Shown: positions 8,032 through 18,033, counted from the first letter of the stretch. The stretch is DNA of 64,000 nt from Sphingomonas sp. (GCA_017849555.1 JAFIGU010000028.1:1-64000), one strand, 5' to 3'. The notes: a model not told the origin generated them from the sequence alone. Made by a program: numbers and translations.

Positions 8032-9146
8032 ACGTTCCCGTCGCCGACGGCCGGGTGACCGACGACACGCGGCTGCGCGCCACCGTTCCCACCGTCGCCG
8101 AACTGGCCGACAAGGGTGCGATCGTTCTCGTCCTCGCGCATTTCGGGCGGCCCAAGGGGCAGCCGAGCGTTGAGAATTCGCTGGCGCCGATCGCCGAAGC
8201 CTATGCCGATGTGCTCGGGCGCCCGGTTAAGTTCATCGACTGGGAAGGCGCCGACGCGGCGGCGGCGGAGCTCGTCGCGGGCGACATCGCGGTGCTGGAG
8301 AATACGCGCTTCTTCTCGGGCGAAGAGAAGAATGACGAGAAAGTCATTGAGCGGTTTGCGCAATTTGGCGATCTCTACGTCAACGACGCTTTCTCCGCGG
8401 CGCATCGCGCGCATGCCTCGACCGAGGGACTGGCGCGGCGCCTCCCGGCGTTCGCCGGCCGCGCGATGGAAGCCGAACTCGACGCGCTGGAAAAGGCGCT
8501 CGGCAACCCCGAGCATCCGGTCGCGGCGGTGGTCGGCGGCGCCAAGGTCTCGACCAAGCTCGATGTGCTCAAGCATCTGGTGGCGAAGGTCGATCATCTG
8601 ATCATCGGCGGCGGGATGGCCAATACCTTCCTCGCCGCGCGTGGCGTCAACGTCGGCAAAAGCCTGTGCGAACATGATCTTACCGGCACGGCTGAAGAGA
8701 TCCTCGAAGCGGCGGACCGCGCCGGCTGCACCGTCCATCTGCCCTATGACGTGGTGGTGGCGAAGGAATTCCGCGCCAACCCGCCGACGCGCACGATCAA
8801 CGTGCATCAGGTCGCGGCGGACGAGATGATCCTCGACGTCGGCCCGGCCGCGGTCGAGGCGCTGGCCGATGTGCTCAAGACCTGCCGCACTTTGGTGTGG
8901 AACGGCCCGCTCGGCGCGTTCGAGACTCCGCCATTCGACGCCGCGACCGTCGCGCTTGCCCGCACCGCGGCGGCGCTGACCCAGGACGGCAGCCTCGTGT
9001 CGGTGGCCGGCGGCGGTGACACGGTGGCGGCGCTCAATCATGCCGGGGTGGCGGACAGCTTCACCTTCGTCTCGACCGCAGGCGGGGCCTTCCTCGAATG
9101 GATGGAAGGCAAGGAACTGCCCGGCGTGAAGGCGCTGACGCAGTAA
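7956..9146 (+). CDS. pgk: Phosphoglycerate kinase
   Basis: This 396-residue enzyme transfers phosphate between 1,3-bisphosphoglycerate and ADP. Motifs seen are [44 protein letters not shown] and [11 protein letters not shown] near the C-terminus. Length and order are normal. Its first 76 nt lie inside the 3' end of the MOSC frame, and gap is upstream, so gap-MOSC-pgk looks like one transcription unit. The ATG is well placed, and the N-terminus ([20 protein letters not shown]) agrees with the family. Confidence 0.97.
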   Translation: MSKPFRTLDDIGDVRGKRVLVREDLNVPVADGRVTDDTRLRATVPTVAELADKGAIVLVLAHFGRPKGQPSVENSLAPIAEAYADVLGRPVKFIDWEGADAAAAELVAGDIAVLENTRFFSGEEKNDEKVIERFAQFGDLYVNDAFSAAHRAHASTEGLARRLPAFAGRAMEAELDALEKALGNPEHPVAAVVGGAKVSTKLDVLKHLVAKVDHLIIGGGMANTFLAARGVNVGKSLCEHDLTGTAEEILEAADRAGCTVHLPYDVVVAKEFRANPPTRTINVHQVAADEMILDVGPAAVEALADVLKTCRTLVWNGPLGAFETPPFDAATVALARTAAALTQDGSLVSVAGGGDTVAALNHAGVADSFTFVSTAGGAFLEWMEGKELPGVKALTQ

Positions 9147-9178
9147 GGTCGCCGCGTAGTAGCGAGATTGCCTCTCCC

Positions 9179-9298
9179 CGTTCGGGCTGAGCCTGTCGAA
9201 GCCCTGCACTTTTCTTCGCAAAGAAGAAGTACAGCCCTCCGGCGGGTCCCATGAAAGTATTACTTTCATGGGCGCCCTCACAAGCTCAGGGCGAACGG
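9179..9298. repeat. Intergenic repeat, family B, with nested hairpin
   Basis: This family B repeat begins CCGTTCGGGCTGAGCCTGTC, has a middle TTTTCTTCGCAAAGAAGAAG, and ends AAGCTCAGGGCGAACGG, which is the inverted end. This copy carries an extra segment of about 43 nt with the palindrome around ATGAAAGTATTACTTTCAT near its right end. The only other copy with this insert is at 18108, in opposite orientation. It lies between pgk and the TlpA gene. Confidence 0.85.
9239..9281. repeat. Nested palindromic insert within repeat B
   Basis: A palindrome CCCATGAAAGT-ATT-ACTTTCATGGG is flanked by GGCGGGT and CGCCCTCAC, interrupting the family B repeat. It matches the copy at 18129 almost base for base when inverted. 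A relative sits in a different repeat family at 58766. No coding potential is claimed for it. Confidence 0.75.
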
Positions 9299-9310
9299 TG
9301 GTGGGGGAGG

Positions 9311-9814
9311 CTAACCCGCCGACCGCTCGTTGAGCAGCGGGACGAGGATCCTGTTGAGATCGTCGAGGTCGAACGCCCCGGCCTTGGCGTAGCGCACCAC
9401 CCCCGCGCGATCGATCACGTAATTGGTCGGCACCCCGCCCATCACCGCGAACGGCCCCTTGATGTGGCGCACCGGCGGGATTGCCATTTTCTTGAACAGC
9501 GGCTTGAGCTGGTAGGTGGGCACCGAATCCTCGGTGGTTACCGCGAACACGCGCAGCCCGGCCGGCTGCTGTATCCGATAATAGCTGTCGAGCGTGGGGA
9601 GTTCGGCGCGGCACGGCACGCACCAGGTCGCCCAGAAGTTGAGCACCACCACCTGCCCCTTGAGATCGGCGAGCCGCACCTTGCTGCCGTCGATCATCGT
9701 CAGTTCGAAATCGGGGGCGGGCTGGCCGACCTTTGGCGCGCGTTCCGCGGCGGCCGGCGCAGTCAGCATGACGGCACCCAGCGCCAGTATGATATCGCGT
9801 ATGCGCACCCTCAT
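9311..9814 (-). CDS. TlpA-like periplasmic thioredoxin
   Basis: This 167-residue protein has a signal-like N-terminus (DIILALGAVMLTAPAAA) and a thioredoxin fold with WATWCVPCRAELPT, in which C65 and C68 form the redox pair. GGVPTNYVIDRAG is the cis-proline region of TlpA/ResA proteins. Such proteins reduce periplasmic disulfides, for example in cytochrome c maturation, or act as extracytoplasmic peroxiredoxin-like reductases. It is transcribed against the glycolytic genes and stands alone. The partner protein is unknown. Confidence 0.9.
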   Translation of the reverse strand: MRVRIRDIILALGAVMLTAPAAAERAPKVGQPAPDFELTMIDGSKVRLADLKGQVVVLNFWATWCVPCRAELPTLDSYYRIQQPAGLRVFAVTTEDSVPTYQLKPLFKKMAIPPVRHIKGPFAVMGGVPTNYVIDRAGVVRYAKAGAFDLDDLNRILVPLLNERSAG

Positions 9815-9936
9815 CGTCCCCCTGTTTCGACAGGAGACAATGACGGGGCGACGGGGCGCGTCAATCCCTCTGGCGCGAGACGCCCCCCCTCGCTAACAGG
9901 CCGGGGATAAAACTGAGGTCAGGCAAAGGGAAAAAG

Positions 9937-10845
9937 ATGACGCCGACGGTCAAGGCCATTCTCGACAAATACGAATCGGATTCGCCCGCCACCAAGGCGA
10001 ATCTCGCCCGCATCCTGATGCACGGGCGGCTGGGCGGCACCGGCAAGCTGATCATCCTGCCGGTCGATCAGGGGTTCGAGCATGGCCCGGCGCGCAGCTT
10101 CGCGATCAATCCGCCGGCCTATGACCCGCATTATCACTATCAGCTCGCGATCGACGCCGGGCTGTCGGCCTATGCCGCGCCGCTCGGGATGCTCGAGGCG
10201 GGCGCCGACACCTTTGCCGGGCAGGTCCCGACGATCCTCAAGGTCAACAGCTCGAACAGCTGGGCGACCACGGTCGATCAGGCGGTGACCGCGGGGGTCG
10301 ACGATGCGCTGCGGCTCGGCTGCGCCGCGATCGGCTTCACCATCTATCCGGGCTCGGATCAGATCTTCGAGCAGATGGAAGAGATCCGCGAGCTTTCCGC
10401 CGAGGCGAAGGCCGCCGGCCTCGCAACGGTGATCTGGTCCTATCCGCGCGGCGGCAACCTCTCCAAGGCGGGCGAGCTGGCGCTCGATGTCGGCGCTTAT
10501 GCCGCACATATGGCAGCGCTGCTCGGCGCGCATATCATCAAGGTCAAGCTGCCGACCGACCATATCGAACAGGCCGATGCGAAGAAGGCCTATGAGGGCG
10601 GCGACTGGTCGACCCAGGCCAAGCGCGTCGCGCATGTCGTCCAGTGCAGCTTCGCCGGGCGGCGCATCGTGGTCTTCTCGGGCGGCGCGGCGAAGGGCGC
10701 CGATGCGGTCTATCAGGACGCGCGCGACATCCGCGACGGCGGCGGCAACGGCTCGATCATCGGCCGCAACACCTTCCAGCGCGAGCGCGGCGAGGCGCTG
10801 GCGATGCTCGACAAGCTCGTTCGCATCTACAAGGGCGAGGAATAA
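9937..10845 (+). CDS. fbaB: Class I (DhnA-type) fructose-bisphosphate aldolase
   Basis: This 302-residue Schiff-base aldolase cleaves fructose-1,6-bisphosphate. It has LIILPVDQGFEHGPARSFA near the N-terminus, AHIIKVKLPTDHIE with the candidate Schiff-base lysine, and a GGAAKGADAVY phosphate-loop region, as in DhnA/FbaB proteins rather than zinc-dependent class II aldolases. The ATG follows AAAGGGAAAA. It completes lower glycolysis with gap and pgk. Five bases separate it from the O-methyltransferase gene, which suggests co-transcription. The gene symbol is by analogy. Confidence 0.93.
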   Translation: MTPTVKAILDKYESDSPATKANLARILMHGRLGGTGKLIILPVDQGFEHGPARSFAINPPAYDPHYHYQLAIDAGLSAYAAPLGMLEAGADTFAGQVPTILKVNSSNSWATTVDQAVTAGVDDALRLGCAAIGFTIYPGSDQIFEQMEEIRELSAEAKAAGLATVIWSYPRGGNLSKAGELALDVGAYAAHMAALLGAHIIKVKLPTDHIEQADAKKAYEGGDWSTQAKRVAHVVQCSFAGRRIVVFSGGAAKGADAVYQDARDIRDGGGNGSIIGRNTFQRERGEALAMLDKLVRIYKGEE

Positions 10846-10850
10846 GCAAG

Positions 10851-11534
10851 ATGGTCGACCGCACCCAGCCCCAGGACGCGGGTTGGGCCGCGGTCGATCA
10901 CTATATCGGCGACAAATTGCTCGGCGCGGATGACGCGCTGAGCGCCGCGCTCGCCGCCAATGCGGCGGGCGGGTTGCCCGATATCGACGTTTCCCCGGCG
11001 CAAGGGAAATTGCTCCATCTGCTGGCATTGGCCGCCGGCGCGCGGCGCGTGCTCGAAGTGGGGACGCTCGGCGGCTATTCGACGATCTGGCTCGCGCGTG
11101 CGGTCGGCGACGGCGGGCGGGTGACGACGCTGGAGATCGATCCGCACCACGCCGATGTGGCGCGCGCGAACCTCGCCGCGGCGGGGATGGAGGCGCGCGC
11201 GGAGGTGCTCACCGGCGCGGCGCTCGATACGCTGGCGCGGCTCGACGGGCCGTTCGATCTGATCTTCATCGACGCTGACAAGGAAAACAACGCCGCCTAT
11301 GTGCGCGAGGCAATCCGCCTGTCGCGGCCGGGGACGGTGATCGTCGTCGACAATGTGATCCGCGAGGGCGGGGTGGTCGATACGGCGAGCGAGGATCCGC
11401 GGATTCGCGGGACGCGGGCGCTGTTCGATTATGTGTCGAGCGAACCGCGCCTCACCGCCACTGCGATCCAGACGGTCGGGGTGAAGAAGTGGGACGGGTT
11501 CCTGCTGGCCGTGGTGGACGTGGACGGGGCGTGA
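10851..11534 (+). CDS. SAM-dependent O-methyltransferase (COMT-like)
   Basis: This 227-residue enzyme of the O-methyltransferase 3 family shows RRVLEVGTLGGYSTIWLA (SAM-binding motif I), TLEIDPHHADVA and FDLIFIDADKENN, the Mg-binding acidic motif of catechol-type O-methyltransferases. The natural acceptor is unknown, but catechols or caffeoyl-type substrates are typical. The gene follows the aldolase by 5 nt. Its stop overlaps the next start by 4 nt (GTGA), giving a three-gene operon fba-OMT-membrane protein. Confidence 0.9.
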   Translation: MVDRTQPQDAGWAAVDHYIGDKLLGADDALSAALAANAAGGLPDIDVSPAQGKLLHLLALAAGARRVLEVGTLGGYSTIWLARAVGDGGRVTTLEIDPHHADVARANLAAAGMEARAEVLTGAALDTLARLDGPFDLIFIDADKENNAAYVREAIRLSRPGTVIVVDNVIREGGVVDTASEDPRIRGTRALFDYVSSEPRLTATAIQTVGVKKWDGFLLAVVDVDGA

Positions 11535-12013
11535 CCGCCTTCGCCTATCATCGCGCGATCGCGCCGATGTTATGGGTGTTTGCCGGGCTGGCGTCGATCG
11601 AACTGGTGGTCGTGCATCTGCTGGTGTCGTTCTGGCATCCGCGGGTGGCGCTGGTGTTGTCGCTGGTCAGCCTTGCCGGGCTGGTGTGGCTGATCTGGGC
11701 GATTGCCCTGATGCGCCGGCGGCCGGTGGAGATCGCGCCGGATGCGCTGTTGATGCGGACCGGCGGGTTCAAACAGGTGCGCGTGCCGCTCGATATGATC
11801 GCGGCGGTGACGGCAGCGGGCAACGAGCGAGACCGCAGCGCGCTCAACCTCGCGCTGATCGCGCATCCCAATGTGCTGGTCGAATTGCGCGCGCCTTTGC
11901 GCGGGCGGCGTGCGGCGCGTCGGATCGCGCATCGGTTGGACGATCCGCAGGGGTTTATCGTGGCGCTCGAGACGGCGATTTCCCGTCATTCCCGCGAAGG
12001 CGGGAATCCATAA
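11531..12013 (+). CDS. Two-TM protein ending inside a palindromic repeat
   Basis: This 160-residue protein has two hydrophobic segments near the N-terminus (about residues 10-30 and 38-58) followed by a soluble domain. No known family is recognised. The GTG start overlaps the methyltransferase stop. The last codons (SRHSREGGNP, then TAA) are encoded by the left arm of a family A repeat, so the present C-terminus was probably created when the repeat arrived. It may be a membrane-anchored sensor or accessory protein, but there is no direct evidence. Confidence 0.65.
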   Translation: MTAFAYHRAIAPMLWVFAGLASIELVVVHLLVSFWHPRVALVLSLVSLAGLVWLIWAIALMRRRPVEIAPDALLMRTGGFKQVRVPLDMIAAVTAAGNERDRSALNLALIAHPNVLVELRAPLRGRRAARRIAHRLDDPQGFIVALETAISRHSREGGNP

Positions 12014-12078
12014 GCACGGCGGTCGCGATTCTACCGCGAGGTCAGGATGAATGGATTCCCGCCTTCGCGGGAATGACG
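11984..12078. repeat. Intergenic palindromic repeat pair (family A)
   Basis: Two inverted CATTCCCGCGAAGGCGGGAA units are about 39 nt apart. The left arm encodes the last residues and stop codon of the preceding membrane protein. The right arm lies just beyond the 3' end of the convergent DUF952 gene. The pair could act as a bidirectional terminator-like stem between convergent genes. Confidence 0.85.
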
Positions 12079-12088
12079 AACTGGCAGA

Positions 12089-12448
12089 TTACCCCGCCAC
12101 CGGCAGCCTCACCCGCCCGTCGGCGTCACGCTCCAGCGGGCCATAAGCGATCACCGTCTCCAAGAGCAGCGGCCCATCGTAGAGATGCGGAAACAATTGC
12201 CCGCCGCGCGAGGCTTCCCAGCGCAGCGAGATGTCGTCGAACGAGGTGAGGTCGACCGCCGCGACATGCAGGTCGCTTTGCCCGGCGAAATGCTTGTCGA
12301 CCGTCTCGGTGAGCTGCGCCGCGGTGGAGAGGTGGATATAGCCGTCGGCCAGATCCACCGGCGCCCCGGCGAAGCCGCCGTCGCGCTCCAGTGCCGCCAT
12401 CTGATCGGCGGTCAGCACCTTGTACGCGACGGTCGGCCGGTCGCTCAT
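12089..12448 (-). CDS. DUF952 family protein
   Basis: This 119-residue protein shows YIHLSTAAQLTETVDKHFAG and GGQLFPHLYDGPL, hallmarks of the DUF952 family of small cytoplasmic proteins with unknown reaction. The ATG overlaps the gyrA stop by 4 nt (ATGA), so it is translated from the gyrA message. That link is positional and does not show a role in DNA topology. Confidence 0.87.
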   Translation of the reverse strand: MSDRPTVAYKVLTADQMAALERDGGFAGAPVDLADGYIHLSTAAQLTETVDKHFAGQSDLHVAAVDLTSFDDISLRWEASRGGQLFPHLYDGPLLLETVIAYGPLERDADGRVRLPVAG

Positions 12449-15159
12449 GCCTCTGCTTCCGGGGTTTCGAGGTCGACGTCGACCACCGCTTCGGCGTCTT
12501 CCTCGCTTTCCTCGATCCGTGCGGCGGAGACGACATGCTCGTCGTTCGCCACGTTGAACAGCCGGACGCCGGCCGAGCCGCGCCCGATGACTCGCAGGTC
12601 GGCGAGCGGGATGCGGATCATCTTGGCCTGATCGGTGACGAGCATCAGCTGCTGCGCCTTGGTCGCCGGGAAACTGCCGACGACCGGCCCGTTGCGCGCG
12701 ATATTGTCGATATTGGTGATGCCCTGGCCGCCGCGCCCGGTGCGGCGATATTCATAGGCCGAGGAGAGCTTGCCATAGCCGTTGGCGCAGATCGTCAGGA
12801 TGAACTGCTCCTTTTCCGACAGATGGGCGTAGCGCTCGTCGTCCATCACGCGCGGGGTGCGCTCGGGATCGTCGCCCTTCCACGGGGCGTGGCGCAGATA
12901 ATCCTCGCGCTCGTCCGAATCGCGGATGCCGATCTTGTGGAGGATCGAGAGCGAGATCACCTCGTCGCCCTTCGCCAGCCGCATCCCGCGCACGCCGGTC
13001 GACGCGCGGCTCTGGAATTCGCGCACGTCGCTGCCCGGGAAGCGGATCGCCTTGCCCTGGCGGGTCGCCAGCAGCACGTCATCCTCCTCGTCGAGCAAGG
13101 CGACGCCGATCAGCCGGTCGTCCTCGTCCTCGCCCTCGAACTTCATCGCGATCTTGCCGTTCGAGGGGACGTTGGTGAAGGCGTCCATGCTGTTGCGCCG
13201 CACATTGCCCTTGGCGGTGGCGAACATGACGTGGAGCTTGCCCCATTCGGCCTCGTCCTCGGGCAGCGGCAGCACGGTGGAGATCGTCTCCCCCTCGGCG
13301 AGCGGGAGGAGGTTGATCATCGGCCGCCCGCGCGTCGCGGGGCCGCCCTCGGGCAGCTTCCACACCTTGAGGCGATAGACCTTGCCGAGCGTCGAGAAGA
13401 ACAGGACCGGGGTGTGGGTCGAGGTGACGAACAGCTCGGTCACCACGTCCTCGTCCTTGGTCGCCATCCCGCTGCGGCCCTTGCCGCCGCGCGCCTGCGC
13501 ACGGAATGCCTCGAGCGGGGTGCGCTTGATATACCCCTGCATCGTCACGGTGACGACCATCTCCTCGCGCTCGATGAGATCCTCGTCCTCGATCCCGTCG
13601 GCGGCGGCGGCGATCTCGGTGCGGCGCGGGGTGGCGAAGAGCTCGCGCACCTCGGCCAGCTCGTCGCGCATCACCTGGTAGAGCTTGACGCGGTTGGCGA
13701 GGATTTCGAGCAGTTCGGCGATCGACGCCGCGAGCTGTTCCAGCTCGGCGCCGATCTCGTCGCGGCCCAGCGCGGTGAGGCGATGCAGCCGCAGATCGAG
13801 GATCGCGCGGACCTGGATCTCGCTCAGGCGATAGCTGTCGCCGGCGACTTCGGCCTCCACCGCCTCGACCAGTCGGATATAGGGCGCGATCTCGGCGATC
13901 GGCCATTCGCGTGCAAGCAGGGTGGCACGCGCCTCGGCCGGGCTCGCCGACCCGCGGATGATCCGCACCACCTCGTCGAGATTGGTCACCGCGATGACCA
14001 GCCCGAGCAGGATATGCGCGCGATCGCGCGCCTTGGTCAGCTCGAACTTCGAGCGGCGAGTGATCACCTGTTCGCGGAACTGGATGAACGCCTGGATGAT
14101 GTCTCTGAGGCCGAGCATCTCCGGCCGGCCGCCGCGGATCGCGAGGATATTGGCCGGGAAGCTGCCCTGTGCCGGGGTGTGCCGCCACAATTGGTTGAGC
14201 ACCACCTCGGGGGTCGCGTCGCGCTTGAGGTCGATGACGATGCGCACGCCGAGACGGTTCGATTCGTCGCGGATATCGCTGACGCCCTCGATACGCTTGT
14301 CCTTGGCGGCCTCGGCGATCTTCTCGACGAGCGCGTTCTTGCCCTGCTGATAGGGGATTTCGGTGAGGACGATCGAGCGGCGATCGCCGCGTCCTTCCTC
14401 GATCACATGGCGCGAACGCACGATGATCGACCCGCGCCCGGTGGCGTAAGCCGAACGCGCGCCCGAACGGCCGAGGATGATCGCGCCGGTCGGGAAATCC
14501 GGCCCCGGCACGATCTCCATCAGTTCCTCGGTGGTGATCGCGCCATTGTCGAGATAGGCGAAACAGGCGTCGATCACCTCGCCGAGGTTATGCGGCGGGA
14601 TATTGGTCGCCATGCCGACCGCGATGCCGCCGGCGCCGTTGACGAGGAGATTGGGGAAGCGCGCGGGCAGGACCTGCGGCTCGCTTTCCGATGCGTCATA
14701 GTTCGGCTGGAAGTCGACGGTATCCTTGTCGAGATCGTCGAGCAGATAATCCGCGATCTTGGCGAGGCGCGCCTCGGTGTAACGCATCGCGGCGGGCGGA
14801 TCGGGGTCCATCGAGCCGAAATTGCCCTGGCCGTCGATCAGCGGCGCGCGCATCGACCAGTCCTGCGTCATGCGCGCCAAGGCGTCGTAGATCGCGGTAT
14901 CGCCGTGCGGGTGATACTTACCGATCACGTCACCGACGATGCGCGCCGATTTGCGATACGGGCGGTTCCACACGAATCCGCTCTCGTTGGCGGAATAGAG
15001 GATGCGGCGATGCACCGGCTTCAGCCCGTCGCGCACATCGGGCAACGCACGGGCGACGATCACGCTCATCGCGTAATCGAGATAGCTGGTCTTCATCTCC
15101 TCGACGATGGAGATGGGGGCAATGTCCGAAGGGTCGGCGAGGACGGTCTCGTCGGTCAA
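12445..15159 (-). CDS. gyrA: DNA gyrase subunit A
   Basis: This 904-residue subunit cuts and rejoins DNA during supercoiling together with GyrB. The catalytic tyrosine lies in [10 protein letters not shown] (Y127). The QRDR reads [17 protein letters not shown], with Thr at the position equivalent to E. coli Ser83 and Asp at the Asp87 equivalent. The C-terminal domain has beta-pinwheel repeats ([32 protein letters not shown]) and an acidic tail. The start is TTG at 15159, because an in-frame stop lies two codons upstream and no ATG is near. Confidence 0.97.
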   Translation of the reverse strand: MTDETVLADPSDIAPISIVEEMKTSYLDYAMSVIVARALPDVRDGLKPVHRRILYSANESGFVWNRPYRKSARIVGDVIGKYHPHGDTAIYDALARMTQDWSMRAPLIDGQGNFGSMDPDPPAAMRYTEARLAKIADYLLDDLDKDTVDFQPNYDASESEPQVLPARFPNLLVNGAGGIAVGMATNIPPHNLGEVIDACFAYLDNGAITTEELMEIVPGPDFPTGAIILGRSGARSAYATGRGSIIVRSRHVIEEGRGDRRSIVLTEIPYQQGKNALVEKIAEAAKDKRIEGVSDIRDESNRLGVRIVIDLKRDATPEVVLNQLWRHTPAQGSFPANILAIRGGRPEMLGLRDIIQAFIQFREQVITRRSKFELTKARDRAHILLGLVIAVTNLDEVVRIIRGSASPAEARATLLAREWPIAEIAPYIRLVEAVEAEVAGDSYRLSEIQVRAILDLRLHRLTALGRDEIGAELEQLAASIAELLEILANRVKLYQVMRDELAEVRELFATPRRTEIAAAADGIEDEDLIEREEMVVTVTMQGYIKRTPLEAFRAQARGGKGRSGMATKDEDVVTELFVTSTHTPVLFFSTLGKVYRLKVWKLPEGGPATRGRPMINLLPLAEGETISTVLPLPEDEAEWGKLHVMFATAKGNVRRNSMDAFTNVPSNGKIAMKFEGEDEDDRLIGVALLDEEDDVLLATRQGKAIRFPGSDVREFQSRASTGVRGMRLAKGDEVISLSILHKIGIRDSDEREDYLRHAPWKGDDPERTPRVMDDERYAHLSEKEQFILTICANGYGKLSSAYEYRRTGRGGQGITNIDNIARNGPVVGSFPATKAQQLMLVTDQAKMIRIPLADLRVIGRGSAGVRLFNVANDEHVVSAARIEESEEDAEAVVDVDLETPEAEA

Positions 15160-15270
15160 GAATCAGTGCTTTCGGCTTGTGTCGTTTCGATGACGAACCC
15201 TAGCCGAGAGTAGAAGCGCTGACCACCCCCGCGCGCCTGCGCGCGCGAGGGCGGTGTGTGGAATATCGGC

Positions 15271-15621
15271 TTATTTGCACGCCTTCTTGTTGGCGTTGCC
15301 GGCCTTCGAGCAATCATAGTGCACGGTCTTGCCGGTTTTGGTCGTGGCGGTGACGATGCGGCCCGACGGAGCGGCGGCCTTGTGCCAGGCGGCGGCCGGC
15401 TTGGCGGTGGTCGTCACGGCCGCGGTCTTGACCGTGGTGGTGGTCTTCGTCGCGGCGGCCTTGGCCGGGGTGGTGACGGTCGTCTTCGCGGCAGTCGTGG
15501 TCTTGGCCGCGGTCGTCTTCACCGCGGTGGTCGCCTTGGCGGCCGGGGTCTGCGCATAGGCCATGCCGCCCGACGCAAGCGCTGCGGCGGAAATGGCGGC
15601 GAGGATTGCGGACTTGATCAT
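15271..15621 (-). CDS. Secreted Lys/Thr/Ala-rich protein
   Basis: This 116-residue protein has a clear signal peptide (MIKSAILAAISAAALASGG, cleavage after AYA) and a low-complexity body of KTT/AKTT-like repeats. It ends GKTVHYDCSKAGNANKKACK, where two cysteines could form a disulfide. The body is basic and resembles histone-like or spacer sequence rather than an enzyme. It is probably periplasmic or cell-wall associated. The ATG at 15621 is chosen because the upstream extension lacks signal character. The family is known only as hypothetical proteins. Confidence 0.7.
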   Translation of the reverse strand: MIKSAILAAISAAALASGGMAYAQTPAAKATTAVKTTAAKTTTAAKTTVTTPAKAAATKTTTTVKTAAVTTTAKPAAAWHKAAAPSGRIVTATTKTGKTVHYDCSKAGNANKKACK

Positions 15622-15764
15622 GGCATCACTCCATTGCGAACGCCTTTCCCGGCGTCGGGGTGTGTAATGCCAAAGCACCGCTCGCCGGCGAATGACGCGG
15701 AGATTAAATATCCTTCAGGGAATTGAGGGGGTTCGTTCGGGCTGGATTAAGCTTCTGCCCACAC

Positions 15765-15846
15765 CCGTTCGGGCTGAGCTTGTCGAAGCCCTGCACTTTC
15801 TTCCGCGGAAAGGAGGGCAACCCTTCGACGAGCTCAGGGCGAACGG
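15765..15846. repeat. Intergenic repeat, family B
   Basis: A family B unit begins CCCGTTCGGGCTGAGCTTGT and ends GACGAGCTCAGGGCGAACGG, with inverted ends around a TTTCTTCCGCGGAAAGG middle. It lies between the yaaA stop and the secreted protein promoter region. The rest of 15622-15866 has only a fragment of the same unit near 15733 and no gene that I can see. Confidence 0.8.
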
Positions 15847-15866
15847 GGAAAGGTGGGTTTCAGCCG

Positions 15867-16613
15867 TTACTGCCGCCGGAAGCTCCAATTGTCGCCCTCG
15901 CTTACCGTGGCATCGAACGCATAGCCGTCGCTCTCGAACCCGCGCATCGCCTCCACATCGGTGATGCGATGCTCGACCCGCCCGCGCGCCCTCATCCCGC
16001 GCGCCTTCTTGGCGTGGACGCTGATGAAGCGCCCGTCGGCCTCGCGGAAATCGACCGTGACGATGCGGGCGCCGCGCGGCAGCCGCCCGTCGACCGCCGC
16101 CCAATATTCCTGGCTGGCGAGGTTGAGCACCGCTCCCGATCCTTCCGCGGCGACATCGGCGGCGAGCGCATCGGCGATGCGCTGGCCCCACCAGTCGATC
16201 AGGTTCTTACGGCGCGGCGCCCAGCGCGTCCCCATCTCCAGCCGATAGGGGCGCATCCGGTCGAGCGGGCGCAGCAGCCCGTAAAGCCCGGAGAGCATCC
16301 GCAGATGATCCTGCGCGAAATCGATCGCCGCCTCGTCGAGCGTCGCGGCTTCCAGCCCGATATAGACGTCCCCGGCGAAGTCGCGGATCGCCGGCCGCTC
16401 GGGCAGTGTATCGAATCCGCGGAACCGTTCGACGTTGAGCTGCGCCAGCTTGTCGGAAATGTGCATCAGCTCGCCGAGCTTCTTGCGCGACAATTTCGCC
16501 GCCGCGGTGGCGAGCGTCGCCGCTTCGTCGGCGAAGCGCGGCGCGGTGGTCGGCATCGCGGGCAGCGGGGTGGCGTAATCCAGGGTCTTGGCGGGGGAGA
16601 TAACGGCGATCAT
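15867..16613 (-). CDS. yaaA: Peroxide stress protein YaaA
   Basis: This 248-residue protein begins MIAVISPAKTLDYATP and has SGLYGLLRPLDRMRPYRLEM and NLASQEYWAAVD, characteristic of the YaaA/DUF328 family. E. coli YaaA lowers free iron and protects against peroxide damage. The start is the ATG at 16613; the frame extends upstream without conserved sequence. It is divergent from the TPR gene at 16753. Confidence 0.93.
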   Translation of the reverse strand: MIAVISPAKTLDYATPLPAMPTTAPRFADEAATLATAAAKLSRKKLGELMHISDKLAQLNVERFRGFDTLPERPAIRDFAGDVYIGLEAATLDEAAIDFAQDHLRMLSGLYGLLRPLDRMRPYRLEMGTRWAPRRKNLIDWWGQRIADALAADVAAEGSGAVLNLASQEYWAAVDGRLPRGARIVTVDFREADGRFISVHAKKARGMRARGRVEHRITDVEAMRGFESDGYAFDATVSEGDNWSFRRQ

Positions 16614-16752
16614 CGTGGGATTGCGCCTATCGACGGAACCCGTCACGTTCAATCCATGTTCAGTGCCTCTCGGGTTTCTTGAACCGGCAGAGGCAGGGGA
16701 GTAGAGCGACGGCGAGGCGCCGGCCGCCTTCCAGTATGGAGAGACTAACGCG

Positions 16753-18033
16753 ATGAAAACCATCTACCGGGCCGCGATCGCCGCCGCCCTTCTTTCGGGC
16801 GTCGGTGGGGTCGCGCTCGTGGCGCCCGCGTCCGCCAAGGAAAAAGACAAGAAGGAAGAGGCCGGCAAGGCGCCGCCGCTGAAGCTCAGCAAGGACGTCC
16901 AGCCGCTCGCGGTGAAGGCGCAGACCGCGCTTCAGGCGAAGGATTATGCCACCGCCGAGCCGATCGTCCAGCAGGTGGCGGCCGCCGCGAAGAGCGACGA
17001 CGACAAATATATCGCGTCGGTGTTCCAGCTCCAGCTCGCCGTCGGCAAGATGGGCAACCAGATCGACGACAATCAGATCAAGGGCCCGCTCGACGCGCTG
17101 ATCGCCAACCCGCGCACTCCGCAGGCCGATCAGGCGCGCTTCAACTATCAGCGCGGCATCATCGCCGCCAATGCCAAGCAGCCGCAGGAGGCGATCGCCT
17201 TTTTCCAGCGCGCGCAGCAGCTCGGCTACACCGATCCCAACCTTCCGCTCCAGATGGTCAAGATCAAGATGGAGGGCGGTGACGTCGCAGGCGGCTCGGC
17301 CGATCTGCAGAAGGCAATGGATGCGCAGATCGCCGCCGGCCAGAAGCCCGACGAATCGCTCTATCGCTACGCGATGGCCAAGACGCTGCAGAAGCGCATG
17401 ATCCCCGACACGATCGGCTGGATGAAGCGCTATATCGCGGCCTATCCGAACGCCAAGAACTGGCGCGACATCCTGTTCGTCTACGGCCTGCAGCAGGGCA
17501 GCGCGCTGACGCTCGACAAGGGGCAGAAGGTCGATCTGTTCCGCCTGCTGCGCCGCGAAAAGGCGCTGGCGGACCAGTATGACTACGAGATCTACGCGCA
17601 ATATGCGATCGATCTCGGCCTGCCGTACGAAGGCAAGACGGTGATCGACGAGGGCCGCGCGGCGGGCAAGCTGCCGGCGGATTCGGCGACCGCCAACGAT
17701 CTCTATCGCGTCGCCAAACAGTCGATCGCCAACGAAGGCTCGCTCGATCCGCTCGAGGGCAAGGCCAAGGCGGCGGCCAACGGCAAGCTCGCCGCCGGCA
17801 CCGCCGACGCGCATCTCGGCGCGGGCAATTATGCCAAGGCGATCGAGCTGTATAAGGTCGCGCTGCAGAAGGGCGGGGTGGATGCCGATGCGGTCAACAC
17901 GCACCTCGGCATCGCGCTCGCCGGGTCGGGCGACACCGCCGGCGCCAAGGCGGCCTTCGCGCTGGTGAAGGCCTCGCCGCGCGCCGATATCGCCTCCTTC
18001 TGGGAGACGGCGCTGGGCACCCCGGCCGCCTGA
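16753..18033 (+). CDS. Secreted tetratricopeptide-repeat protein
   Basis: This 426-residue protein begins MKTIYRAAIAAALLSG with an Ala-rich signal sequence cleaved after ASA, followed by a Lys/Glu-rich linker (KEKDKKEEAGK). TPR-like helical repeats follow (FNYQRGIIAANAKQPQEAI, AHLGAGNYAKAIELYKVAL, THLGIALAGSGDTAGAKAAF). TPR proteins bring partners together, so this is probably periplasmic scaffold material. A good terminator follows 25 nt downstream, so it forms its own transcript. No specific function is recognised. Confidence 0.8.
   Translation: MKTIYRAAIAAALLSGVGGVALVAPASAKEKDKKEEAGKAPPLKLSKDVQPLAVKAQTALQAKDYATAEPIVQQVAAAAKSDDDKYIASVFQLQLAVGKMGNQIDDNQIKGPLDALIANPRTPQADQARFNYQRGIIAANAKQPQEAIAFFQRAQQLGYTDPNLPLQMVKIKMEGGDVAGGSADLQKAMDAQIAAGQKPDESLYRYAMAKTLQKRMIPDTIGWMKRYIAAYPNAKNWRDILFVYGLQQGSALTLDKGQKVDLFRLLRREKALADQYDYEIYAQYAIDLGLPYEGKTVIDEGRAAGKLPADSATANDLYRVAKQSIANEGSLDPLEGKAKAAANGKLAAGTADAHLGAGNYAKAIELYKVALQKGGVDADAVNTHLGIALAGSGDTAGAKAAFALVKASPRADIASFWETALGTPAA

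Noticed and set aside
7608..9623. Minus-strand open frame antisense to pgk and the MOSC gene
   Set aside because: It crosses a repeat and the sense genes are certain. The codon pattern is that of a shadow frame.
12391..15213. Long plus-strand open frame antisense to gyrA
   Set aside because: It mirrors gyrA, and its product is rich in Arg, Asp and His without any recognisable domain.
16647..16661. A second GTTC-N7-GTTC match (GTTCAATCCATGTTC) between yaaA and the TPR gene
   Set aside because: About two such matches are expected by chance on both strands of a 64-kb window, and neither neighbour is a typical SOS gene. The recA site is kept because of its position.
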